Assembly: GCA_033239525.1 (NCBI GenBank)
Contig: BSYO01000022.1
Coordinates: 15,448,923-15,512,922 of the forward strand
DNA: 64,000 nt
DNA from: Nepenthes gracilis
Taxonomy: Eukaryota; Streptophyta; Magnoliopsida; Caryophyllales; Nepenthaceae
Reading direction: 5' to 3'
A model generated the notes under the pieces. That model was given only the letters and a program-made list of their open reading frames with translations, was not told where the DNA came from and searched no databases. Positions within the stretch are counted from its first letter, which is position 1. Each line of letters begins with the position of its first letter. Positions 35,440-45,813 of the stretch are shown here, piece after piece. The translations under genes were made by a program, and so were the position numbers.

Positions 35440-37448
35440 TCTCGCTTTCGTTTTGAATTTTGAATCTGCTACGCCCGGCTTCGTCGTCCTCGTCGACTCC
35501 GCCTTGGGTGGCGGGCGGCACCGGAGCCTGCCATGGTCGGCCTCCTGGTTGCTCTGCCCGGCCCCCCCTCCGGTTAGCCGTCTTCCGTTTTCTGGACCCC
35601 TGTTCTGGTGGTTTTGAAATTTGGTCGCTTATTCTGCGACGCCCTTTTCTTGCCGGGCAATGAGGCCGTCTTTTGCTGATTCAGTTTGGGATGGCGGTTC
35701 TGCGGCAGGTTGCCTGGTGTGTATGTTCGGGATCGAGGCGACAGGGTCGCGGATTCCAAAATTGCAAGCTATCGTGGCTTTTGCCGATTGACTCTCACCT
35801 ACTATCGGGGCCCTTTCGGTTTCCCTCTCTTCTCATCCTCAAATCCCGTTTACCTCGGGTTGTTTCGGCCCGATTTGGATGCGCTATTTGCTCGGGGCAT
35901 CCACGGGTGAGAACCCGGTCCCTAGTTTTCTTTGTAGAAGCCATGGTTGGTGCTTGGGGTCTCTGCTGCGTCCCTTTTCGGGGCTTGATTGTTTGAACCC
36001 ATAGCTATTTTGTGGCTCGATGGACTTTGCGGATGAACCGACCTGTGTCCGGTCTCTTTCGTATCTCTGCCTATGTATCCTTTCTGTTGGCTGGGTTGGG
36101 GAGCCCGATTCGATCTGGATTGGGTGTTATATCTTTGGGATGTCGAAGAGAAGGGAGTGGCTCGGTTTTGGATCTTGGAAATCCTTCGGATCTGTGTATG
36201 TTATGGTGGTTGGTCTCCCTCTCGCCAATTTGCTCCTCCAGTTATGCCGAGGACCTCTTCGTTTATCTTGTTCTCTGTGCCGGCGCTCCCTTTGTTTGAT
36301 GTTGCTGGATTTGATGAGGCTCAGGCCTCTTATTCTTGACTGATGTTTTATCAAGCTGGCGGGGCATTTTCGGGTGCAATTGATCCTACTGCGGTGGGGG
36401 TTTCCTCCTCTTACTGATGCCTAAAGTGAGGAAATTTCTGGCATTAGGTCCCTCCTGCTTGCTGATGCATGGAGTTTCTGTCATTTGGTGATAGTGTGGT
36501 GGGCGTGCTGATGCCAAATGTTGCACTTTGAGCCTGAAAGGCTCTGTTGTTCTATTCCTGTTCGCAGGCCTGCTTTAGTTTGGAGTGTTGCTTCTGTATG
36601 AAGTGGTTAATGCCACTTTGCTGTTGGAGCTATTTGCTGATGAGCGTTGAATTGTAGCTGTTCGGCTTGCGTGGTGGTGGAAGGGCAGAATTACAGACCT
36701 ATGGCTGCCGATAAATGCTTTGCGGTGGTTCTTTGTGTTCGGCTGCTCTTTGCCCTGCTTGGCATGTTCGGTGTGAAGTTTGGACCGGGGTTTTATTGTG
36801 AGACACTAAACTGGAATCTGCTGTGTGTGGTGCAGCCTTTCTTGTAAGAAATTGGCTGCAATTCAGTCTGGAATGGCCTTCATTGTCCTTGGCTTCCTCC
36901 TGGGTTTAAATGCTTTGGTTCGGACTGCACTCCGGTTGGGTGGTGTCTGTCATCCTAATGCTGCTGCCGATTTCCTGATGGGAGAGGTGCAGCCAGGCGG
37001 ATGATGCATTGCTGCCCTCTAGAAGTCTTTTGTGACTTAGATGTAAATTGCATCTGTCCTGTGCTATACTGCTGGATGAGGTTGGAGCCATGGAGTTAAT
37101 TATGTGTTGTTGCCGCTATGTTTAACAGCCGGATGATGGGGTGATGGTCCTGGAGCTGGAGCGTTATGATGTCGTGCCTTGCCGTGCCACTGTGTGAATT
37201 ATGTGTGTCAGCTAATACATGCTGTGGTCTGTTTTGTTTTTGATGAAAATGTCATATTTTGTCATTTTCGGTCAATATTGTCCTCCTAGAGGCCTTTTTG
37301 TATATTCAGATGTACTGTCCGCTCGGGGTATGCCCCAGCGTCTTATGTTTTATCTTCATGTCAAAATACCTGGAGATAAAACATATTTTTTGTATTATTT
37401 TTTCTCCCATTAATCCAAAAATACTTACTTACCAAAAAAAAAAGAAAA
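35440..37448 (+). mobile_element. NA1: complete ORF-less retroelement with perfect TSD
   Basis: 2009 bp flanked by a perfect 16-bp TSD, gagatgggatgggagc (35424-35439 and 37449-37464). It starts TCTCGCTTTCGTTTTG, followed by the GC-rich 'GGCGGGCGGCACCGGAGCC' head block of the LINE leader. It ends with the terminal module and oligo(A) (37321-37448). No RT, endonuclease or other domain is seen in any frame; plus-strand frames of 60-110 codons are Leu/Cys-rich and overlap one another. A long poly(A) TSD-flanked insertion sharing both LINE ends is best explained as a non-autonomous derivative moved in trans. A remote possibility is a processed non-coding RNA. Confidence 0.85.
37318..37448 (+). repeat. 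Terminal 3' module of NA1
   Basis: GTCCGCTCGGGGTATGCCCC, stem gttttatcttcatgt / acctggagataaaac, CTCCCATTAATCC, TTACTTACC, then oligo(A) with one G. Confidence 0.85.
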
Positions 37449-37464
37449 GAGATGGGATGGGAGC

Positions 37465-37677
37465 CCAAATGGCATGTTTTCTACTAAGTCGGCCTACTTT
37501 CTTTTTCACCCTCCCAAGCCCAAACTAAGCTGGACAAACTTAGTTTGGGGCCCCTCACACATCCCTGCCCACGCATTTACTCTTTGGCTGGCAATCAGGG
37601 GAAGGCTTAACACCACGGATCGGATTCACGGTACCCCTATAATCTCTAAAACCTGTACTCTCTGTGACTTGGACGAC
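37465..37677 (+). pseudogene. LINE copy A ORF2, piece 2 (zf-RVT start)
   Basis: Resumes after NA1 with 'NGMFSTKSAYFLFHPPKPK', 'VWGPSHIPAHAFTLWLAI', 'TCTLCDLDD', then is cut by the poly(T) of NA2. Its last 19 bases (37659-37677) are the left TSD of NA2. Confidence 0.85.
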
Positions 37678-38217
37678 TTTTTTTTGGAAGTAAGTAATTT
37701 AGATTAATGGGAGAAAAAATTTACAAGTAATGGTTTATGTCCAAGTGTTTTTTCGACTTGGAGATAAACCAAAAGCACTAGGGCATGCCCCAAGCACATT
37801 GATACACCGAAACCAACAGAGAAACAAAATTGCTGGTAATCACTCAATATAACCAAAATGCTCCAACATCAGCAGAGCAATTCCTAAACAAAAAATGCCA
37901 ATCCATGGGCAGTACCAAAATGGCAACAGGAAGATATATAGTCACCAACTGCATAGCATCCACGCCAGAAAGGAGCTTTGTGCCAGCCAAGGGCCGTCCA
38001 TTCTCCACGTTGTGAATCAGAATCGGACAAACTAGCTGCAACATCATACAACATCTACACCCAATGCAGCAGCCAGTTACACCATCTTATGGGCAAATTG
38101 AAACATGCAAGCAAACCAGCACCTGCATACTCATCCCACGGGAAATCAGCACACCATCATCAGCAAGGCTGCAACTGCATCCAATTTATCCTCAGCCTTC
38201 TATAATCTGCCATTCAC

Positions 38218-40056
38218 TAGTGATGGTTATTGCTGTTGCTGCTCTGGACTACTATTTTTTGTGGGCTGCTATTTCATCTTGAAAAAATCAATGCAGCCAA
38301 ATGTAATCTAGTGCTGCTCTGTTTGTCGTTGGCTGTGTCCCATTTGATTGGGTTGGGGGAGCCCGTGTGCTTATGGACTGGGACCCGTCGGATGAGGGCA
38401 GAGAAGCTGGCTGCGGTACTCTTTGATTGTTAAATTTTCTTCTTGGTGAGGTAGTGCCCTGTTTGTCCGCTGCCTTATTGAGGTGAAATTATGTTGAAGC
38501 CCACTGGATTGCTATTGGCTGGCTTTTACAGCCAGTTTGATGCTGTTGTTGCTTTGCTAATATGTGAGTCTTCTTGCTGGTTTGGCAAGCTGAAGATGGT
38601 GCTGGTTTAGTGGTAATTCCTTGATTGGTTTGAAGAATCGGCAGGATCTTTGCTGCAGTAGGGGCTGAAGCTTTGTTCATGGCTGAATAAAATGCTGCCT
38701 CTGTTTGAACTGCCCTCTCCTGGCTGTTGAAACTGCAATTGAGTATTTGGGTATCTTTGTTTGTGAAATTTGGACTTTGCTGTTCCATCTCCTCCCATTG
38801 GCTGGTTTAATTTCTGCTTGGATGTGCGAGATTCTGCCACTGATTTGGATGTGCTGGAGGTGTTGCCAGCATTCAGTGCTCCCTGCCTTCCTCTATGTAG
38901 GAGATTGCGAACTCTTCTTTGTCTGGCCCGGCTTGCAAAGTGTTTCTTCGGACGCGGGAGTGCTTCTCCTGCTGCTGCTATTTTGTGGGCTGCTGTCTCA
39001 TCTTGAATAAATTGATGTAGTCGAAAGTAGTCTGGTTTGCTCTGATTATTCCCTGGCTGGTGTCCCATTTTTTTATTGGGTTGGGGAGCCCGTGTGTTTA
39101 TGGATTGGGACCCTTCGGATGAGGGTAGAGTAGCTGGCTGAGGTACTTTTTGGTTGTTAAATTTTCTTCTTGGTGAGGTGTTGCCCTGTTTGTTCGCTGC
39201 CTTATTGTGGTGTGATTATCTTTGAAGTCCTTGAATTTGCTATTGGCTGGCTTATGACCCAGTTTAGTCTTCTTGATGCCTTTCTGTTGCATTATTGCTA
39301 GTTTGGCAAGCTGAAGTTGGTCCGGGATAGCCCACTCTTCCTTGATGGGCTGCGGTTTCAATTTGGAGATTTCTTTCATGATAGGGGCTGGAATTTTGTT
39401 CATTGATGAATAAAATACTGCCTCTGTTTTAGCAGCATCTTGTTTTGAGGAACTGATGCGTGCGCCTTGTGGTTAATTTGTATAGCTGCTGGTGGGCAGT
39501 GAACTGTGCTGCTTGTGTCGGGATGATGCTGCTTTCTTCTGTCCGGTGTGTACTGGTGAGTATGCCTAGGTGTAATGTTTTGTTGTTGCTGATAGCGATG
39601 GAACTTGGTGCTTGATAGATGTTGCGCCTGGTTTTCAGACTTTCTTCCACCTTGTGGTGATGAAATGACCTCGGCTGGCATGAAGCTGATGTTCCTCCTG
39701 CGGTCCTAGATAATGGAGGGCTGTTGCTGAAGTACAGGCACCATGATGAGGTGCTATGTTGAAGTTGAATGCCTCAGTGGAAGTGCCAGTTATGTGTGGT
39801 GTCGCATGATGACCCAGATACTGGAGTTCTTGGGGTTCATTTATTTTTGCTTATGTAAAGTGACTCTGATCACTTTTAGATTCTCCTCTTAGAGGTTTTT
39901 TTTTGTAATAGCCTATGATGTACTAGCTGCTCGGGGTATGCCCTAACTTTTTATGTTTTAACTCTAAGTAAAAAACTTGGAGTTATTACATAATTTTTAT
40001 AAATTTATTTTCTCCCTTAAATCCAAAATACATACTTACTTACCAAAAAAAAAAAA
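38218..40056 (+). mobile_element. NA3: 5'-truncated ORF-less element, plus strand
   Basis: Ends in a terminal module (39929-40056). The short repeat gccattcac (38209-38217 and 40057-40065) is a possible TSD, only 9 bp. The body contains two direct copies of a 250-bp unit (about 38221-38470 and 38965-39215). It lacks the leader hairpin, so it is 5'-truncated. It is inserted in NA2. Confidence 0.68.
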
Positions 40057-40858
40057 GCCATTCACCCTGCTTCCTACTTCTGGGGCAGCAAAATTGGCAG
40101 AGCCACCAACTTTAGATTAGCTGCACACCAGCCTCATTTAGAGCAAATCTGTTTCAGCTCCAAAACGATGCTTCAGAGTACAAGTCGTAACCAACCCCAT
40201 CCACATCAAGGCCATGCTACATCAACAGCATGAACTAGCATACCAAAATGCCTACCAAAAACCCGCATCCATCCTTCTTCACACAAAGATGGGATTCACA
40301 TCCTACTATCTACAGCAATACCATTTCAGGAACGCAAGACAGCAAGGTGCATACCCAACATATTCAGAAACAAAGTGGCAAGCAGGGTGGATCTATAATC
40401 ACTCCGCCACCACACTTTTTTTTTCTGGTAAGTAAGTATTTTGAATTCATCGGAGAAAAAAATTACATGACCTATGCATTAAAACCAAGTATTTTGACTT
40501 GGAGATAATGCATAAAATGCTAGGGCATTCCCCGAGCAATTCTTACATCAAAAAAGACAACCTCTAGGAGGCTAACGTTCTACAGAGACAGTAGAAATTG
40601 AAAAAAAACTACAGAACGCTAGGGCATACCCCGAGCGGACAATACATCAAAGTATACCTAAAGGCCTTAGGGAGGACACGTCAACCAGAAAACAAAATAT
40701 GACATTTCCATCGTAAACAAAATGAAAATGGATCAGCATCGAAAGCGCCGAAGCTGAACACAACAGGCAGCCGCTGAACCACATACACGGCAGCTCACAG
40801 GGCACGGCAGTAGCACTTAGCACGTGAGAGCAGAATGCTCCAGTACCAAAACCAGCAG

Positions 40859-41997
40859 CCTTTGCTGTTTCTCTGGCATGCTGATGCTAGGAGGCCTCTG
40901 AACATGAAGCTGGAATTTCCATCTAGGGATAGTGCTGGAGACTAACAGTTTCACTGATTTGTATGGGGCAGATCTGAGGCTTTGCTTTACCGTGCTGCTG
41001 TTGGAAACCTTATTAGATGGGCTGCTGAATGCAGCATCAGATCGAATGTATGCTGAATCTGGTTAGCTCTTATAGCCAATGGTGGGACCTGGTCCTGTAC
41101 TGGAGGTTTGCTGTGTTGCTGCTGCGTGATGACGCAAATCGGCTGAATGCTGGCAGCTTCTTGTTTGAAGCTATGGTTCTGTTCTGGCTGGCAGAAGGAA
41201 AGCAGCTGAGTTTTGTGGGAGATTCGGCTGTATGACTTTTTCTGGGATGCATAGGCTAATTTGCAGGCATTATGGTTTTTGGGAGGGTGTGATGTAGTTG
41301 CTTATTACTCCTACAGCTGCATTCTAATCCTGCTGTTGCATTTTTCCTTGCTGGTGCAGTATTGCCAGCCAGTAGCTGCTGCTTTCGGATGCTGTCCTGC
41401 TGCTGGCAGTGTTGGAATTGGCCCTGTGCAGCAGATTGCCTTTTTTTGTGCTGAATTGGCTGGAGTTGGTGGAGACGTGATACTCATGATGACAGTCTTT
41501 GGATCTGGTGCTGGAATGGTGCAGAACCGGGTGCTGCGCTGGAAAGCAGCACATGTCTTCCTTGATTGATTAGCTGAACGCTGGTTTTTGTTACTGGAGC
41601 AGTCCAGCGACTGCTGATGAAGATCTTGGCTGATAATCAGGCGTTCCTGAATTGGACATCCTGGATGTGAATGCTTGTTATCCTGGACCCCTGGGTGACT
41701 TGGCTGCGCGAAGGCTGGCGGATATGATAAGCTGCTGGTTCATCGCAGCCCCGGCGGTATTGGGATCAGTGGGCCAGTGCTGCTGTTTTTTGTGATGTAA
41801 TATTTTTCATTTTCTATAGGTTCTGTAGAACGTTGACCTCCTAGAGGTCAGGTATGTACCCCTGTTTGCATTTGTCGCTCGGGGTATGCCCCAGCGGAAA
41901 ATTTTTTTACTCCCAAGTCAAACCACTTGGAGTAAAACATCAAAGTTGTATTTTTTTCTCCCATTAATCCAAAATACTTACTTACCAAAAAAAAAAA
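40859..41997 (+). mobile_element. NA5: 5'-truncated ORF-less element, plus strand
   Basis: Direct repeat aaaaccagcag (40848-40858 and 41994-42004). Ends CGCTCGGGGTATGCCCC, a stem (ttttactcccaagt / acttggagtaaaa), CCCATTAATCC, TTACTTACC and oligo(A). About 1.1 kb, no leader hairpin, no domain. Inserted in NA4. Confidence 0.72.
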
Positions 41998-42190
41998 CCA
42001 GCAGCTCACAGGTCCCATCTTCAGTATAAACTGGCAACAGCCAGCACACTGGAACACAAACAGCTGCATCAGGAACAGCACAATCCCAGATTTAGTAGCG
42101 GGAACAGAAACCACAAGGGGCCAGAGAGGCCGCCAAATGCAATCATGGACCAGCACTTAACTCAACACAATCACAGTGCATCAAAAAGAC

Positions 42191-42208
42191 TTTTTTTTTG
42201 GTAAGTAA
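42191..42208 (-). mobile_element. 18-bp tail-only retro-insertion
   Basis: Minus strand TTACTTACC plus nine A and nothing else, inserted between two perfect copies of gtgcatcaaaaagac (42176-42190 and 42209-42223). The TSD and oligo(A) mark target-primed reverse transcription that stopped almost at once. Confidence 0.85.
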
Positions 42209-43499
42209 GTGCATCAAAAAGACAGGCAGCCACATCCTGCATAATATATTCACTGGAACAAAACCCAACAAATCAGCAACCCAAATTGCACAACTTATTG
42301 GCAGGCAGCTGAACCAATTTAGTTGCATAATTCAACAGAGTAGCATCATGGTCCAGTAGACGGGTACAGCACCATGACCCAACAACATCCAGTGCTAGTA
42401 ACACAGCAGCCACAGTCTCACAACCTGTCAGCAGAAAAATGCCATCATCCAGCATTACAACATGTATTAGCCAACATCAACATGGGCCAGCCGATCCCCA
42501 AACAAGGATCGGGTCCCCCAAACAAGCTTCACAAATTTCAGAAGCAGCATTGTATCAGTGCACTGAAAAGGGCTTCAGGGGCAGCAAGCAACCGAAAACA
42601 AAGCAGAATTGTTGCACAGCAACAACGGCAGACAAACTGGCTGTATTAGCCAGACAATAGCAATCCAATGGACTGCAACACACACATCTTCCATGAGGCA
42701 AGTCAGGCGGGGAGCAGACCGGCAATCTATGACCATGGACAGAGAAGGCAGTAGACCAGCATCAGAAGGCATGACACCAAAAGAGCCGCGACGAAAATCA
42801 GCCCAAACTCCATACCAGGCAGAAACCACAATAACTCACCCAACCAACGACGCGGCCACAAATGGAATCAGAAAACGGGCGTGGCAGATCAACCCAAAAC
42901 AGAGCCAAAACTTTCGCAACAGACTCAGAAAACAGGGACAGACAGTCCCAACTTCCACAACAGTCAGGGCATGGAAGCCTAACCTACATCTGTGGAGGCG
43001 AGAGAATCGCAGAAAAACAATTCCAGATTTGAATCTAGAAATTTGAAATTTAAAATTTGTAAATTTGAAAAATGATAATCTAGAGAGAAAACCAAAGCTT
43101 CTCTCTGGAACAACCGAATCCGGTGGGTACGAACTTCTGCAACGCCCAAAGCAGATCCGGCCCAAGCACCAGGCGCCGAGGCAGGAACCGCACCAACAGT
43201 AAAGGCCAACAATGGCGACAGGAAAAGAAGGCCTCAAATTTCAAGTTTGAAGGCACACTAGAGAGAATCGAAGACTCAGAAAACGAAGAAATCTGAGCAG
43301 CGAAGAGGAAGAGAGGTGGGGTCAGAACCCAGGAGGGAACCGGGCGAAGCACCCAGGAGACCGGCCGTGACCGGCTCCGGCGCTGCCCTACAGAGGCGTA
43401 AACTGAACGCATGGCCGAAGACGAAGACAAATTTCAAATTGAAATTTGAAAAGAGGAGAGAAGCGAGAGCTTCTCTCTCTAGGTTTCTCTCACAGCGTT

Positions 43500-43684
43500 A
43501 ACTGTGTTAAGGGTAAGCTTTTTATAGTGACTGGCCCCACCGCACTCGCGGCCCCATAACCCAGAAATCCCTTGCGGGATTTTTTGGGAGGCACAGTACC
43601 ACTTGATGCTTCTGCGGGGAATCGAACCCGGGTGGGGGAGGCGCACATCCGTGCGTTTAACCACCCCGCCAACTCCCGCTTCGG
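43500..43684 (-). mobile_element. tRNA-derived SINE at the 5' end of NA4
   Basis: Minus strand: GAAGCGGGAGTTGGCGGGG, A box GGCGGGGTGGTT (about 43672-43660), B box GGGTTCGATTCCC (43629-43617), then a tRNA-unrelated part with 'GGGGCCGCG...GCGGTGGGGCC' and 'AAGCTTACCCTTAACACAG'. It matches the SINE dimer at 50858-51237. It lacks its own oligo(A) and is joined to the NA4 leader. Spacing and lack of CCA processing context argue against a working tRNA gene. Confidence 0.85.
43617..43629 (-). promoter_or_regulatory. RNA polymerase III B box of the SINE
   Basis: GGGTTCGATTCCC on the minus strand fits the GGTTCGANTCC consensus exactly. With the upstream A box it forms an internal promoter. Confidence 0.8.
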
Positions 43685-45002
43685 CTCCACCACCACACTC
43701 ACTCCAAACTCAATCCACACTCACTCCTGCAGGGTCGAAAGAATTAGACCCAGCAGAATCAGCAGCAGCAGTAGGGCTTTGAACACCCCAGCCACTCCCA
43801 GATCCAAACAGGGTCAAACAAAAGGCCCCAAGCAATTAACTCAAACCATCAAAGGGATAATTCAAATATTGCACCATAAGCAACACCATCAATGCCAGGG
43901 GCATTGAACCAATAAAACTGGCTGTAGAAGCCAGACAAAAGCAATCCGATGGACTGCAACACAGTGGCAACACCACACTAAGATGGAAAATTAGCAACCA
44001 ATAAGGTCCTCAGCCAGCTCTTGGCCCTCCGGCCAAACTGTCCCGATCCAAATACGCACGGGCTCCCCCAACCCTTCCAACAAGTGGAACAAACAGCCAG
44101 AGAGCAATCAGAGCACCGCCACAGGACCAGTCAACTGCAACAAATCCATTGAGCTGCACGTGTGCCAACAAAGACTTCAGACGGCATCTCCCAAACCAGA
44201 AAATGTAGTCCCAAAATTCATTGGAGTTTGCCAAATGAAAGAAGCAGCATTGCTCGCACATATGAGATGCGAGAAATGGCACAATCAGCTGACATCAGAC
44301 AACAGCCCGCCAAGACCTCAGCACACCGAAGCTCGAGACTCCAAGCCACAACAGAAATCAGTAAAAGGAAGGACCTCACCGCAACCGAAGGGAAGCAAAC
44401 AACCAATCAGAGCTTCGGCCAGCTCTACAGTACCCGCCAATCAGTTCAAAACCAAACCTGTACGGCATCCCCAAACCGTCCAGCAGGAGCGAAAACTCAA
44501 GAGGAAGAACATCAGAGCGGCAACAAAACCAATCGGAAGCGCGAGAACCTTCGAGAAGCACAAGAGCCAACCAAGGTTACTCACATCCTCACGAGCGAAT
44601 GAGCCAGAATCACAAGAATCCCAACCAAAACTTAACGCAAGCCAAGGAGTGGACCGATAAGAAACCGAGGGGGCAAGCCAGGAGACCGGCCGACAACGAC
44701 ACCATCCGGCCGAAGGAGGCGAAGCCCTAAGGCAACGCATAGGACGAGCGAAGAGAATAGGGCCACGCAAACTAGCCAGGACAGAGATTCTTCACCGATA
44801 AGAGCTAGAGATGAGAAGGAGAAGGGGGGGCGGCCGGGCGAAGCAACCAGGAGACCGGCCGTGGTCGGCACCGGTGCCGCCCGGCCAGAAGATGAGCGCC
44901 GCAACGCCAAGATTCAAATTCAAAATTTGAAATCTAGAGAGAAGGAGGAGAACCTCTCTCTAGCAGCTTCTTGTGTCACTATAAATGAGTACTAATTAAG
45001 TT

Positions 45003-45106
45003 TCTCTGTGACTTGGTCGACGAAAACCATGAACATCTTTTTTTCTCCTGTACCTTCTCCCTTTCATTATGGAACTCTATCCAAAGGAAAGCTGGTTTTC
45101 AATGAC
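45003..45106 (+). pseudogene. LINE copy A ORF2, piece 3
   Basis: Starts with the right TSD of NA2 and reads 'LCDLVDENHEHLFFSC' in two frames, then 'WNSIQRKAGFQ'. It ends in the left TSD of LINE copy 3, gctggttttcaatgac (45091-45106). Confidence 0.82.
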
Positions 45107-45240
45107 TTTTTTTTTTGGGTAAGTAAGAATTTTGGATTAATGGGAGAAAAAATTACAATAACTATGTTTTATTGCTAAGTATTTTGACTTGGGGATAAAA
45201 CATAATCCGTTGGGGCATACCCCGAGCAACGAGTACAAAC
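45107..45240 (-). repeat. Terminal 3' module of LINE copy 3
   Basis: Minus strand GTTGCTCGGGGTATGCCCC, a stem (gttttatccccaagt / acttagcaataaaac), CCCATTAATCC, TTACTTACCC and ten A. Confidence 0.85.
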
Positions 45241-45762
45241 GAAAGTGCAAAAAGAGCCTCTAGGAGGCCAACATTCTACAGAATCCATAGAAATAGAAAG
45301 AAAATTACAACACAAAATCGGGGAAAAGCACAGCTTTTCATCCCCCAGCACCCAAGATAACAGCAACTGAAGTGCTCCAATCAGCAGCCATGTGGAAAAA
45401 CTCTGCAAAACAGGCCCAGCAATTCTCACTCAGCCACCAACAGGAACAGCTCCAGCAACATCAACCAGCCAGAAAATCAACCAGGATTAACGCAGCAATT
45501 GCCAGACACATGCATCCATCAGCAGCTTAATTTTCATCACCACAAATGCTGTACACACACGCATACATCATTACCAAAGAAATCACGATCTCACTTAATC
45601 TGGGAGCAACAAAAATCCACAGCAGCAAACATGACAGAAGCCATACACCACACAATTAAAATGAAGCAACAGCCCCTATCCGGGGAATCAAAGCCAAACC
45701 AGTTGTGGGCATATGCAATTGCTGCCTACCATCCTACAGTAACCTCCAACTTCAACAGAGAT

Positions 45763-45813
45763 ATTTGTATCTTTTACTCCCATCAATCAAAAATACTTAC
45801 TTACCAAAAAAAA
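45763..45813 (+). mobile_element. 51-bp tail-only retro-insertion
   Basis: Contains only atttgtatcttttactccc, a diverged CATCAATC, TTACTTACC and oligo(A), between copies of aacttcaacagagat (45748-45762 and 45814-45828). It is the last about 42 bp of the module without the stem-loop. Inserted in the 3' region of LINE copy 3. Confidence 0.85.

Larger units (their letters stand above)
40416..43684 (-). mobile_element. NA4: SINE-headed ORF-less element, minus strand
   Basis: Flanked by ctccRccaccacac (40402-40415 and 43685-43698, one mismatch). The 3' end at the left has oligo(T) and a terminal module, with a second module lacking the stem-loop at 40616-40640. The 5' end at 43684 coincides with the first base region of a tRNA-derived SINE (43500-43684), followed by the CTAGAGAGAGAAGCTCTC leader (43482-43465). 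SINE and body therefore appear to have inserted as one molecule. NA5 and an 18-bp insertion lie inside. No coding domain. Confidence 0.68.
37678..45002 (-). mobile_element. NA2: ORF-less retroelement, minus strand, with nested insertions
   Basis: TSD tctctgtgacttggWcgac, 19 bp with one mismatch (37659-37677 and 45003-45021). The 3' end is at the left: nine T, then GGAAGTAAGTA and the module on the minus strand. The 5' end is at 45002, with the CTAGAGAGAGGTTCTC leader at 44963-44948 and the GC-rich head block around 44870-44840. Removing NA3 and NA4 leaves about 2.2 kb. No domain is visible in its frames. Confidence 0.78.
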
